From the NCBI RefSeq assembly GCF_900091595.1, contig NZ_FMCW01000027.1, forward strand, positions 62,001 through 126,000: DNA of 64,000 nucleotides. Reading direction: 5' to 3'. The notes under the pieces are model-generated. The model had not been told where the DNA came from. It saw only the letters and a program-made list of their open reading frames with translations, and ran no database searches. The stretch comes from Micromonospora haikouensis. GTDB lineage: Bacteria > Actinomycetota > Actinomycetes > Mycobacteriales > Micromonosporaceae. The translations under genes were made by a program, and so were the position numbers. Numbering within the stretch: the stretch's first letter is position 1; the number at the start of each line of letters is the position of its first letter. Shown one piece after another: positions 28,940 to 36,983 of this stretch.

Positions 28940-31900
28940 ACGCCTCCGCGAGCGCGGTCTGGATCAACTGCTGCCCCTCCCGGCGGCGGACCAGCACCCC
29001 CCGGCCCGGCGGCAGCGGACGCGGGCGCAGGCTCCCGAGGATCGCCCCCTCCCCCCGGTCGCCCGACATCAGCAGCCCGGCCGAGCCCAGCTCCCGCAGG
29101 GTCTGCAGCACCGGCTCGTAGATCGCGCGCCCCGCCCCGCCGCTCCGCCGGGCCAGCACCACGTGCAGGCCGACCTCCCCCGCCACCGGCAGCAACTCCC
29201 GCAGGGCGTGCAGCGGGTTGGTCCCACCCGCCGCCATGAGGTCGTAGTCGTCCACCAGGACGAACAGCTCCGGGCCCCGCCACCAGCTCCGTTCGCGCAG
29301 CTGCTGCGGGGTGACGTCCGGGCCCGGGAGCCGTTCGTGCAGGACGGCACGGATCTCCGCGACCGTCTGGGCGAAGGACTGCTCGGAGGGGGCGTAGTCG
29401 AGCAGGTGCTCCCCCTCGACGGCGCCGAGCAGGCCCCGCCGGTAGTCGGCGAGCACCAGCCGCGCCTCGGCCGGGGAGTGACGCGCGACGACCTGCCGGG
29501 CGACGAGCCGGAGCAGGTTCGTCTTGCCGCACTCGGCGTCGCCGAAGACGACCAGGTGCGGGTCGACCGCCGGGTCGAGCACCACCGGGCCCAGCGTCGC
29601 CTCGTCCAGCCCGATCGGCAGGCCCCGCTCCCCGGCGGGGCACGCGCGGTCCAGCTCGGCGACCGTCAGCCGCAGCGGCAGCAGCCGCACCGGCGGCGCC
29701 GCCTCCCCCGGCCACGCCGCGGCCACCCCCGCCACCAGCTCGGCCGTCGCCTCCGCCAGATCGGCGACGCCGTCGCGGCCGTCGACGCGCGGCAGGGCGG
29801 CCAGGAAGTGCGCCCGGTCGCCCGCGAGGCCGCGCCCGGGGGACCGCTCCGGGACGTTCGCCGCCGCCCGCCGACCCATCTCCGACTCGTACGGGTCGGC
29901 GAGGCGCAGCTCCAGCCGGGTTTCGAGGCGGTCCCGCAGGCCGGGCCGGAAGTCGCCCCAGCGGCCGGAGGTGACCAGCAGGTGCACCCCGTAGGACAGC
30001 CCACGGACGGCGACGTCGGCGACGGCCTCCTCCAACTCCTCGTGCTCCCGCCGCAGCGTCGGCCAGCCGTCGACCACGAGGAACACGTCGCCGAACGGGT
30101 CGTCGGGATACGCGCCCTCGGCACGCAGCCGGCGGTAGGCCGCCATGGACTCGATCCCCAGCTCCGCGAACCGGTCCTCGCGCCGGTCGAGGATCCCCAC
30201 CACCTCGGCGACGGTCCGGCCCACCGCCTCGACGTCACGCCGCCCGGCCACCCCGGACACGTGCGGCAACCCGGCGAGGACGCCCAGCCGCCCGCCGCCG
30301 AAGTCGAGGCAGAAGAACTGCACCTCCCGGGGGCTGTGCGTCAGCGCCAGCGCGGCCACCACCGTCAGCACCAGCGTGCTCTTGCCGGTCAGCGGCGCGC
30401 CCACCACGGCGACGTGCCCGCCCGCGCCGGCCAGCTCCACCGTCAGCGGGTCGCGGCGCTGCTCGTAGGGGCGGTCGACGACCCCGACGGGCACGGCGAG
30501 GAACCCCGGCAGGTGGGCCGGCGGCCCGGGGGCGGTCGGGTCGACCGGCGGCAGCAGCCCACCCAGGGTGGGCGAGGCGTCCAGCGGCGGCAACCAGACC
30601 TGCCGGGCACGGGGTCCAGCGCCGCGCAGCCGGCCCACCACGATGTCCGCGAGGCTGTGCCCGGCCAGGTCGGGCGGCGGCGGCTCCGCGTAGCCGGTGC
30701 GCAGGCCCACCGGCCCCGAGACGTACGCCGCCCGGAACCGGACCGGATCACCCGACCCGGTGCGCAGGTAGCCGCTCCCGGGGAGCGACGGCAACCCGTA
30801 CGCGTCGGGCACCCCGATCACCAGCCGGCTCTCCTGCGCCGTGAACGTCCGCAGGGCGATCCGGTACGACAGGTAGGTGTCCAGCCCGCGCAGCCGGCTC
30901 TCCTCGACCCGCTGGCCGGCCAGCAGCAGGTGCACGCCCAGCGCCCGGCCGACCCGGCCGATCCGGGCGAACAGCTCGCCCAGGTCCGGCTGGACGGTGA
31001 GCAGGTCGGCGAACTCGTCGCAGACGACCAGCAGCACCGGCAGCTCCACCAGCTCCGCACCGGCCGCCCTGGCCTGCTCGTACGCCCACCAGTTCGGCAG
31101 CGTGCCGGCGGACCGCAGCAGCTCCTGCCGGCGGGCCAGCTCGCCGCCGAGCGCGTCCCGCAGCCGGTCGACCAGGGCCGGGTCCTCGGCGAGGTTGGCG
31201 ACGTGCCCGGCGACGTGCGGCAGCCCGTCCAGCCCGGCGAAGGCCGCGCCGCCCTTGAAGTCCATCAGCAGCACGTTGAACCGGGCGACGGAGTGCCGGG
31301 CCGCGAGCCCGAGCACGAGCGCCCGCAGGAGCTCGCCCTTGCCCGACGCGGGCGCGCCGACCAGCACCCCGTGCGGGCCCATCCCGTCCCGGGCGGACTC
31401 CTTCAGGTCCAGCAGCACCGGCCGGCCGTCCTCCGCCACGCCGATCGGCAGCCGCAGGAAGTCCGGGCCGAGCGGCTCGTCGGCGCCCGCGAAGTCGACC
31501 AGCGCCGCGTGGTCCGCCACCCCGATCAGGGCCAGCGCCTCGTCGGTGTGCCCGGAGAACGGCGCCCGCACCCGCCGGCCGGCGACGGCCTCCTCGGGCT
31601 CCCGCGCGCTCGACCACGCCTGCGCGATCAGCGACACCATGAGCCCGGCCTCGTCCACCGCGCCGGGAGCCTCGGTCTCCGGATCGGCGTCGCTGACCGT
31701 CAGATCCGGCAGGGCGATGCGGAAGGTGCGCCGGCCGTGGATCGCCCAGCCCGGCAGGTTCGCCGGCAGCCGCCCCGCCAGGTCGGGGCTGACCCGCGAC
31801 TCCTGCGGCTGGGACAGCCGGGTCTCGATCCTGGCCTGCGGCAGCTCCAGCAGCTCCTCCGGGATCGCCCGCCAGCTGCGCTCGACGACGGCCACGTGCA

Positions 31901-33281
31901 CGCCGTACCCCAGGCCCTTGTTGGCCAGGTCGACCACCCGGGCGGTGAAGTCCGGCAGCAGGGCGGCGAAGTCCTGCCAGCGGTCGACCACCAGGAACAC
32001 GTCCGGGTACGGCCCGCCGTCCAGGGTGGCGCGCCGGGCGCGCAGGCTCGTCGGCGACTCCATCTCGTAGCGGCGGAACAGCTTCTTGCGGGCGAGGACG
32101 TCCCGCTCCAGCCGGTCCAGCAGCGCGCCGACCTCGGCGACCTCGTCGTCGCCGACGACCTCGCGCACGTGCGGCAGGCGGCGCATCGGGCCCAGCCAGT
32201 TCCCGCCGGACTCCAGGCAGTGGAAGGCCACCTCCTGGTCGGAGTGGGTCAGCGCCAGCCCGCCGACGATGGTGCGCAGCAGCGTGGTCTTGCCGGTCCC
32301 GGCCCGCCCCACCACCAGCAGGTGCCCCTCGGACGAGGCGAGGTCGAGCCAGAGCGGCTCGCCGGCCGGCTGGTCGAGCCGGTGGGCCTGGCCGACCGGC
32401 ACCTTGAGCAGCCCGCGCCGCCGCCAGTCGACCGCGCAGAGCCGCACGTCGTCGGTCGGCTCCAGCGGCCCGAGCAGGTCGCCGAGGCGCAGGTCCCGGT
32501 GGTCGCGCCGCTGCCGCTGGCGGTGGTGGCCCTCCCGCGACAGCGCGATGTGGATCTCGTCGCTGACCTGCCCGAACTGCGACGGCGACTGCGACGTCGT
32601 GCGCCTCGGCAGCTCCATCCGCACATACCGCCACAGGTCGTCCGGGGTGATCCGGCCCTGGCCCGTGAGGTCGGCGGCACCGGTGCTGAGGCCCTGGATG
32701 ACAGTCTCGGTGAACGCCGAGCGCAGCCGGGGCGCGGCCCCCGACGCGGGGCGGCCGTCGTCGGCGCGCTCCACCGAGTTGGTGGCGGTGATCACGTACC
32801 GGCCGTACCCGGTCTTCAGCTCACCGTCGATGGCCAGGTCGTCGGTGGTCTTGAGGCCCTGCCCCTCGAAAGCGCCGCTGTAGCAGCAGTCGAGCAGGAG
32901 CACGAAGCTCGCCGCGTCCGACTCGTCGAGCAGCTCGCGGACGAACGACGCCGACACCGCCGTGGAGGAGAGCCGGTCGACCTCCGTGTTCGACACCGCC
33001 AGGTGCAGCCGGCCCCGCTTGCTGCTGCGCACCCCGTGACCGGAGAAGTAGAGCAGGACCAGGTCCTCCGGGCCGGCCGCGCGCAGCATCGACTCCATGG
33101 CCCGCTCGATCGAGCTCTTCGACTCGTTCTCCAGCAGCACGGTCTGGTCGAATGCGCCGATGTCCGCGTCGGCGAGCAGGCTCAGCAGGTCCCGCGCCTC
33201 CTCCCGGGGCGCGTACAGGTCGCTCAGCGCCTCGTCGACGTACCGGTCGTTGGCGATCAGCAGGGCGCGGCGCTGTCCCAC
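28938..33281 (-). CDS. Caspase-like protease fused to four EccC/FtsK-type P-loop domains
   Basis: A 1447-residue fusion. Residues 1-250 form a C14 caspase/metacaspase-like domain with H82 in LYFSGHGV and C133 in LLLDCCYSGAF, the expected His-Cys dyad. Four FtsK/HerA-type domains follow, with Walker A motifs GRAGTGKT (325-332), GAPASGKG (642-649), GAPLTGKS (961-968) and GDAECGKT (1247-1254). Only the second has the canonical Walker B LLVVCDEFADL and the EccC-like DFKGGAAF. The others read VVDRW, VVDGW and LVDDYD and may bind but not hydrolyse ATP. EccC of type VII secretion has the same one-active, several-degenerate logic but no caspase. The GTG start lies two bases after the EACC1-like gene. 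Confidence 0.9.
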   Translation of the reverse strand: MGQRRALLIANDRYVDEALSDLYAPREEARDLLSLLADADIGAFDQTVLLENESKSSIERAMESMLRAAGPEDLVLLYFSGHGVRSSKRGRLHLAVSNTEVDRLSSTAVSASFVRELLDESDAASFVLLLDCCYSGAFEGQGLKTTDDLAIDGELKTGYGRYVITATNSVERADDGRPASGAAPRLRSAFTETVIQGLSTGAADLTGQGRITPDDLWRYVRMELPRRTTSQSPSQFGQVSDEIHIALSREGHHRQRQRRDHRDLRLGDLLGPLEPTDDVRLCAVDWRRRGLLKVPVGQAHRLDQPAGEPLWLDLASSEGHLLVVGRAGTGKTTLLRTIVGGLALTHSDQEVAFHCLESGGNWLGPMRRLPHVREVVGDDEVAEVGALLDRLERDVLARKKLFRRYEMESPTSLRARRATLDGGPYPDVFLVVDRWQDFAALLPDFTARVVDLANKGLGYGVHVAVVERSWRAIPEELLELPQARIETRLSQPQESRVSPDLAGRLPANLPGWAIHGRRTFRIALPDLTVSDADPETEAPGAVDEAGLMVSLIAQAWSSAREPEEAVAGRRVRAPFSGHTDEALALIGVADHAALVDFAGADEPLGPDFLRLPIGVAEDGRPVLLDLKESARDGMGPHGVLVGAPASGKGELLRALVLGLAARHSVARFNVLLMDFKGGAAFAGLDGLPHVAGHVANLAEDPALVDRLRDALGGELARRQELLRSAGTLPNWWAYEQARAAGAELVELPVLLVVCDEFADLLTVQPDLGELFARIGRVGRALGVHLLLAGQRVEESRLRGLDTYLSYRIALRTFTAQESRLVIGVPDAYGLPSLPGSGYLRTGSGDPVRFRAAYVSGPVGLRTGYAEPPPPDLAGHSLADIVVGRLRGAGPRARQVWLPPLDASPTLGGLLPPVDPTAPGPPAHLPGFLAVPVGVVDRPYEQRRDPLTVELAGAGGHVAVVGAPLTGKSTLVLTVVAALALTHSPREVQFFCLDFGGGRLGVLAGLPHVSGVAGRRDVEAVGRTVAEVVGILDRREDRFAELGIESMAAYRRLRAEGAYPDDPFGDVFLVVDGWPTLRREHEELEEAVADVAVRGLSYGVHLLVTSGRWGDFRPGLRDRLETRLELRLADPYESEMGRRAAANVPERSPGRGLAGDRAHFLAALPRVDGRDGVADLAEATAELVAGVAAAWPGEAAPPVRLLPLRLTVAELDRACPAGERGLPIGLDEATLGPVVLDPAVDPHLVVFGDAECGKTNLLRLVARQVVARHSPAEARLVLADYRRGLLGAVEGEHLLDYAPSEQSFAQTVAEIRAVLHERLPGPDVTPQQLRERSWWRGPELFVLVDDYDLMAAGGTNPLHALRELLPVAGEVGLHVVLARRSGGAGRAIYEPVLQTLRELGSAGLLMSGDRGEGAILGSLRPRPLPPGRGVLVRRREGQQLIQTALAEA

Positions 33282-33283
33282 GG

Positions 33284-33748
33284 TCAGCCCCCGGCGGCGG
33301 CACCGCCGCTCGTCCCCGCCGGCGGCAGCGCGCCCGGCTCGGCGGGCGGAGGCGGCAGCGCGCCCGGCTCGGCGGGCGGGGGCGGGTCGGCCAGCAGCGC
33401 GACGAGCTGGGCGACGAGCGCGTCGTCGACCTTCGTCGCCCCGGTGATCACCAGCTCCCGGTCACCCCGGCGCAGCCGGACCGACCGGGCCTTGATCCGG
33501 TCGGCGTAGGCCACCGCGATCAGCGCGATCGTGCGCATGGTGGCGGCCGAGAAGAGGCCGCCGACGGCCAGCATCCCCAACTCCCAGGCCTGCTGCGACT
33601 TGCCGTGGGTGGTCGCGGGCGACTGGGCGTACGCGACGCGTAGCCCCCGCACGGACCGCAGGTCGTCGGCGAGCCCGCCGGTGAGCTGGTCGACCCGTTC
33701 GGCGGAGACCGCCGCGGAAGGCTCCACGAGCAGCTGAAGCTCCGACAT
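33284..33748 (-). CDS. EACC1-like effector-associated protein
   Basis: A 154-residue protein starting MSELQLLVEPSAAVSAERVD. The central hydrophobic stretch AWELGMLAVGGLFSAATMRT continues IALIAVAYADRI and may cross or lie on the membrane. A strand pair SVRLRRGDRELVITGATKVD follows. The tail is P/A/G-rich with two identical PPPAEPGALP units. The overall form fits the 'effector-associated constant component 1' family, found next to caspase- or trypsin-type effectors in actinobacterial conflict systems (family assignment from memory). GGAGGTGCGC precedes the ATG. It is the first gene of the locus and coupled to the caspase-FtsK gene. Confidence 0.75.
   Translation of the reverse strand: MSELQLLVEPSAAVSAERVDQLTGGLADDLRSVRGLRVAYAQSPATTHGKSQQAWELGMLAVGGLFSAATMRTIALIAVAYADRIKARSVRLRRGDRELVITGATKVDDALVAQLVALLADPPPPAEPGALPPPPAEPGALPPAGTSGGAAAGG
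33321..33380. repeat. 30-bp tandem repeat in the EACC1-like gene
   Basis: Two 30-bp units, 33321-33350 and 33351-33380, differ by one base. They encode the duplicated PPPAEPGALP segment of the proline-rich tail. Likely a slippage-prone copy-number site. Confidence 0.8.
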
Positions 33749-33852
33749 GCGCACCTCCGTCAGACGGGCGGGATGTCCACATTCAACACCACCGACGCCA
33801 GTCCGGTGGGCCCGTGCCACCCGGGGAGGACACCGGCCCGGCGCGCCCGGAT

Positions 33853-33858
33853 AGGGTC
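33853..33858 (+). promoter_or_regulatory. Candidate -10 box for a leaderless DUF72 transcript
   Basis: TAGGGT ends six bases before the ATG at 33865, the spacing expected if transcription starts at the A of the start codon. No ribosome-binding site is visible before this ATG. Leaderless mRNAs with TANNNT at this distance are common in actinobacteria. Confidence 0.4.
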
Positions 33859-33864
33859 TGGCCC

Positions 33865-34716
33865 ATGCGGCTGCACGTGGGATGCGCGATGTGGGCGCAC
33901 CGGTCGTGGCAGGGGCGCTTCCTGGCGCACCCGCTGCCCGCCCAGGAGCGCCTGCGGCACTACGCCGGCTGGTGCGACGCGGTCGAGGGGAACACGACGT
34001 TCTACGCGACCCCGAGCCGGGACGCCGTGGCGTCGTGGGCGCGGCAGACCGGGCCCGACTTCCGGTTCGTGGTCAAGCTGCCCAAGCTCGTCACCCACGA
34101 GCGCCGCCTCGCCGACGCCGACGCCGAGCTGGGCGCCTTCCTCGACGCGATCGAGCCGCTCGGGCCCCGGGCCCACGCGCTCTGGGTCCAGTTGCCGGGA
34201 TCGTTCGCCCCGGCCGACGTGCCCGCGCTGGCCCGGTTCCTGCGCCGGCTCCCCGCCTCCCACCGGCAGGCCGTGGAGGTGCGCCATCCCGCGTTCTTCG
34301 CCGACGCCCACGCGGCGCGGCTGCTCGAGGAGACGCTCGCCGTCACCGACGCCGAGTGGATCCCGTTCGACACCACCGCGTTCTTCGCGAGCCCGCCGAC
34401 CAGCGACGCGGAGCGGGAGGCGTGGACGAGGAAGCCGCGCCTGCCGCTGCGGACCCGCGCGCTGACCGACCGGCCGATCGTGCGGTACCTCGGCCGCGAC
34501 GACCCCGAGCGGACCGCCGACGGCTGGCGGCACTGGGTCGACGTGGTCGCCGGCTGGCTGCGCGAGGGCCGCTCGCCCACCGTGTTCGTCCACACCCCGG
34601 ACAATGCCGACGCGCCCGCGCTCGCCCGCCGCTTCCACGACGAGGTGCGCGGGCGCGTGCCCGGCGTCGAGGCGCTGCCCGAGCCGGTGCCGGCCGGGCC
34701 CCTCACCCTCTTCTGA
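33865..34716 (+). CDS. DUF72 family protein
   Basis: A 283-residue DUF72 (YecE-like, TIM-barrel) protein. It opens MRLHVGCAMWAHRSWQGRF and has the family's CDAVEGNTTFYATPS and FRFVVKLPKLVTH. Later features are LPASHRQAVEVRHPAFF, RPIVRYLGRD and TVFVHTPDNADAPALA. DUF72 proteins are widespread and of unknown biochemical role. The start at 33865 is favoured over an in-frame site at 33814 because homology begins here and a -10-like TAGGGT is ideally placed for a leaderless transcript. It diverges from the EACC1-caspase operon. Confidence 0.87.
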   Translation: MRLHVGCAMWAHRSWQGRFLAHPLPAQERLRHYAGWCDAVEGNTTFYATPSRDAVASWARQTGPDFRFVVKLPKLVTHERRLADADAELGAFLDAIEPLGPRAHALWVQLPGSFAPADVPALARFLRRLPASHRQAVEVRHPAFFADAHAARLLEETLAVTDAEWIPFDTTAFFASPPTSDAEREAWTRKPRLPLRTRALTDRPIVRYLGRDDPERTADGWRHWVDVVAGWLREGRSPTVFVHTPDNADAPALARRFHDEVRGRVPGVEALPEPVPAGPLTLF

Positions 34717-34720
34717 GTGC

Positions 34721-34759
34721 CCCGGGGGGCCGCCCGGTGCCGCCGGGCAGCCCCCCGGG
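34721..34759. terminator. Bidirectional hairpin between DUF72 and secreted protein
   Basis: CCCGGGGGGC (34721-34730) pairs with GCCCCCCGGG (34750-34759), and inner GCCCGG with CCGGGC, giving a long stem with single-base bulges between convergent genes. Confidence 0.65.
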
Positions 34760-34764
34760 ATCGG

Positions 34765-36597
34765 TCAGCGCCCGGTGGGGGTGAGCCTGATCAGCTCCCA
34801 GCCGCCCTCCGGCACGTCGTCCGTCGGGTCGGTACGCAGGTTCATCGGGTTGGCCATCCCGAGGTACAGGGTCGAGCCGTCGGCGACCATGGTGCGGAAG
34901 CCGTAGTTGAGGTAGTTGCCCAGCCCCTTCGTGTCCACGGCGGTGGCCCCCCGCAGGCTGGACTCGAACACGTACAGGTCGCCGCCGTAGAGCTCGGGGT
35001 CGATCTCGATCGGGTCCAGGTCGTCGCTCAGCCCGCGCGCCGCGTTGGCGAAGCCCATCTGCCGCGCGGCCTCGGGCAGCAGGTCCTTCGCGAGGTAGCT
35101 CCAGTCCATCGTGCCGACGAAGAGCCGGCCGCCGGCGACGGCCATGGTCCAGGTGTAGTTGGTGTAGACGTTACCGAAACCGCTGTGGCCGTACTTCGGC
35201 TTGTAGCCGGTGGGGGTCCACTTCCAGGCGCCCGCGCCCTCGTTCGCCGTCGGGTCGTACGCCGGTAGCACCCGCTCCCCGTAGAGCAGCTCCACCTTCT
35301 CCCGGTCGGTGTCGAACCGCTTGCCCCGGAAGATGCTCACCGGGCGCTGGGTGTTCTCCAGCATCGTCCGCGCCGCGGTCTCGTCGGCCGGCGGGTACAG
35401 GTCGGCGACCACGCTCGTCGACTTCATCGGGACGTGCATCGTCCCCCAGTAGAGGTAGCCCTGGTAGGACATCAACGCACCGAGGCCGTACGTGCCGGCG
35501 ATGACCGGGTCCGGCTCGTAGGACGCCGCGCTCCAGACCTGCTTCCAGCCGACGGTGTCCTCCTCCGTCAGGCCGGGCGCGCCGTCGGCCAGCGGCGGGC
35601 TCATCCAGACGCCGGCGACGGCGGGGTTGGGCTCGTCGGCCGGCGTGACACCGGGACGGCCCCAGCCGGTGCGGGCCGCCGAGCGCGCGGCGAGCGACCC
35701 GCCGGTCGCCGCCGACCAGGTGCTGACGAAGACCCGACCGTCGTGCTCCGTCAGGTCGGCGATCTGGGCGGGCAGCTTGCCGACCTCGACGAAGTTGAAC
35801 GGGTTGGTCCGGTCGCCGGCCCAGCGCAGCATGTACCCGCCGTCCCGGCCGTTGGCGCCGACCCCGACGCCCGCGTAGAGGACGTCGCCGGCCACCAGGA
35901 AGTGGCGGATGTTGCCGTACTTGGTGAAGTTGGCCGAGCCGAGGTAGTCGCCGGTCGCCGTGTCGAACGCGAACATGTTGACCGTCTGGCCGAGGGCCGG
36001 CCCGGCGAGCAGGACGACGCCCTGGTGCGTCCCGCCGGCCCGCAGGCCCAGCGTCCTCTTCAGCCGGGACGCGTCGTCGGCCGACGCGTTCATGATGACG
36101 CCGGTCTTCTCCGTCTGCACTTTGGAGGCCAGGTCGTAGACGTACACCCGGGGCTGCCGGTGGTCGCCCACGTTTGTCGGCATGGTCGGGTTCTGTACGA
36201 CAATCTGACTGCTCGCGAACTCGCAGACATAGTCGTCGTTCAGCCGCGGGTTCGGCAGGGAAAGAGTCGAACCCGTTACGATGCAGTTAACATTTGCTCC
36301 GGTGCCGAACCACAGGCGATTGTTGGCCTGGGCGAGCGACCACACGTACGCCTGGTTGACCTTGGCCTGCCCCTGCGCACACGGCGGGCCGGCCGGATAG
36401 GGCTGCCCGATCCCGGTGAAACATTCGTCGGGAAGCGCCTTTCCGAGCAACTCGTGCTCGAATGTCGTCGACGCCCGCGGCAGCAGCCCCGACTCCCCGG
36501 GAACCGCCGCCGTGGACGGCGCGGCGGCGAGAACCGGCAGGACGCCGAGTGCGACGGCGGAGAACAGCCGCCATCTAGACATTCTGGGCCGATGCAT
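34765..36597 (-). CDS. Large secreted protein of unknown function, probable beta-propeller
   Basis: A 610-residue exported protein. Signal peptide: MHRPRMSRWRLFSAVALGVL followed by PVLAAAPSTAAVPG. The mature part is rich in short strands with W, G and Y (LWFGTGANVNC, VYVYDLASK, LYAGVGVGANGRDGG, RVFVSTWSAATGG, YLYWGTMHVP, RLFVGTMDWSY), suggesting a beta-propeller. A few cysteines near residues 60-125 may form disulfides. The ATG at 36597 is preceded by GAGAGG; an in-frame ATG at 36639 would add 14 residues. No family is recognised. It lies next to the secreted RCC1-type protein on the same strand. Confidence 0.8.
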   Translation of the reverse strand: MHRPRMSRWRLFSAVALGVLPVLAAAPSTAAVPGESGLLPRASTTFEHELLGKALPDECFTGIGQPYPAGPPCAQGQAKVNQAYVWSLAQANNRLWFGTGANVNCIVTGSTLSLPNPRLNDDYVCEFASSQIVVQNPTMPTNVGDHRQPRVYVYDLASKVQTEKTGVIMNASADDASRLKRTLGLRAGGTHQGVVLLAGPALGQTVNMFAFDTATGDYLGSANFTKYGNIRHFLVAGDVLYAGVGVGANGRDGGYMLRWAGDRTNPFNFVEVGKLPAQIADLTEHDGRVFVSTWSAATGGSLAARSAARTGWGRPGVTPADEPNPAVAGVWMSPPLADGAPGLTEEDTVGWKQVWSAASYEPDPVIAGTYGLGALMSYQGYLYWGTMHVPMKSTSVVADLYPPADETAARTMLENTQRPVSIFRGKRFDTDREKVELLYGERVLPAYDPTANEGAGAWKWTPTGYKPKYGHSGFGNVYTNYTWTMAVAGGRLFVGTMDWSYLAKDLLPEAARQMGFANAARGLSDDLDPIEIDPELYGGDLYVFESSLRGATAVDTKGLGNYLNYGFRTMVADGSTLYLGMANPMNLRTDPTDDVPEGGWELIRLTPTGR

Positions 36598-36887
36598 CAA
36601 TGCCCTCTCTCTCGACACAATCTCTTCGCCGCGATGCATTGACGATTACCGGACACGACGAAAGCGACACTCACCGTAATCGGAGGATCGCCAACTCGGG
36701 CGCGGCAAAACGTCTACGGCATCACTGCCGGGAGTCCGGCAGAAATCCGGCTGAATGACAAAAATGGATATCCGGCTCGGATTCCGAGCGCCCACAGCGT
36801 ACCGCCGAGGACTGCTCCTGTCAGCCGGTCCCCGGTGGGCGCGAATGGCGCCGGCGAATGCCCGGCCACTCCGGGAGAACAGAAGGA
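36598..36887. other. Intergenic, relatively AT-rich upstream region
   Basis: About 290 bp between the secreted-protein start and the RCC1 terminator. It is noticeably less GC-rich than its surroundings (for example near 36740-36775). It should hold the secreted protein's promoter, but I see no convincing -10/-35 pair. No supported gene. Confidence 0.5.
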
Positions 36888-36923
36888 GGCCCTGGCCTGG
36901 TGATTCGCACCCAGGCCAGGGCC
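36888..36923 (-). terminator. Hairpin downstream of the RCC1-type gene
   Basis: GGCCCTGGCCTGG (36888-36900) pairs exactly with CCAGGCCAGGGCC (36911-36923), loop 10. It lies 60 bases beyond the RCC1 gene stop. Confidence 0.65.
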
Positions 36924-36983
36924 TTACCGTCGGTACGCCGCCCGGACCGGGGTCCGCGCGGCGGAGAAGAACGGGACGTCCGG

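Noticed and set aside
33321-33380. CRISPR-like or mobile repeat
   Set aside because: Two adjacent in-frame 30-bp units inside a gene; no spacers and no cas genes. It is a coding tandem duplication.
29163-33509. A 1448-codon plus-strand frame opposite the caspase-FtsK gene
   Set aside because: Antisense shadow. The minus strand shows the catalytic and P-loop motifs; this one has none.
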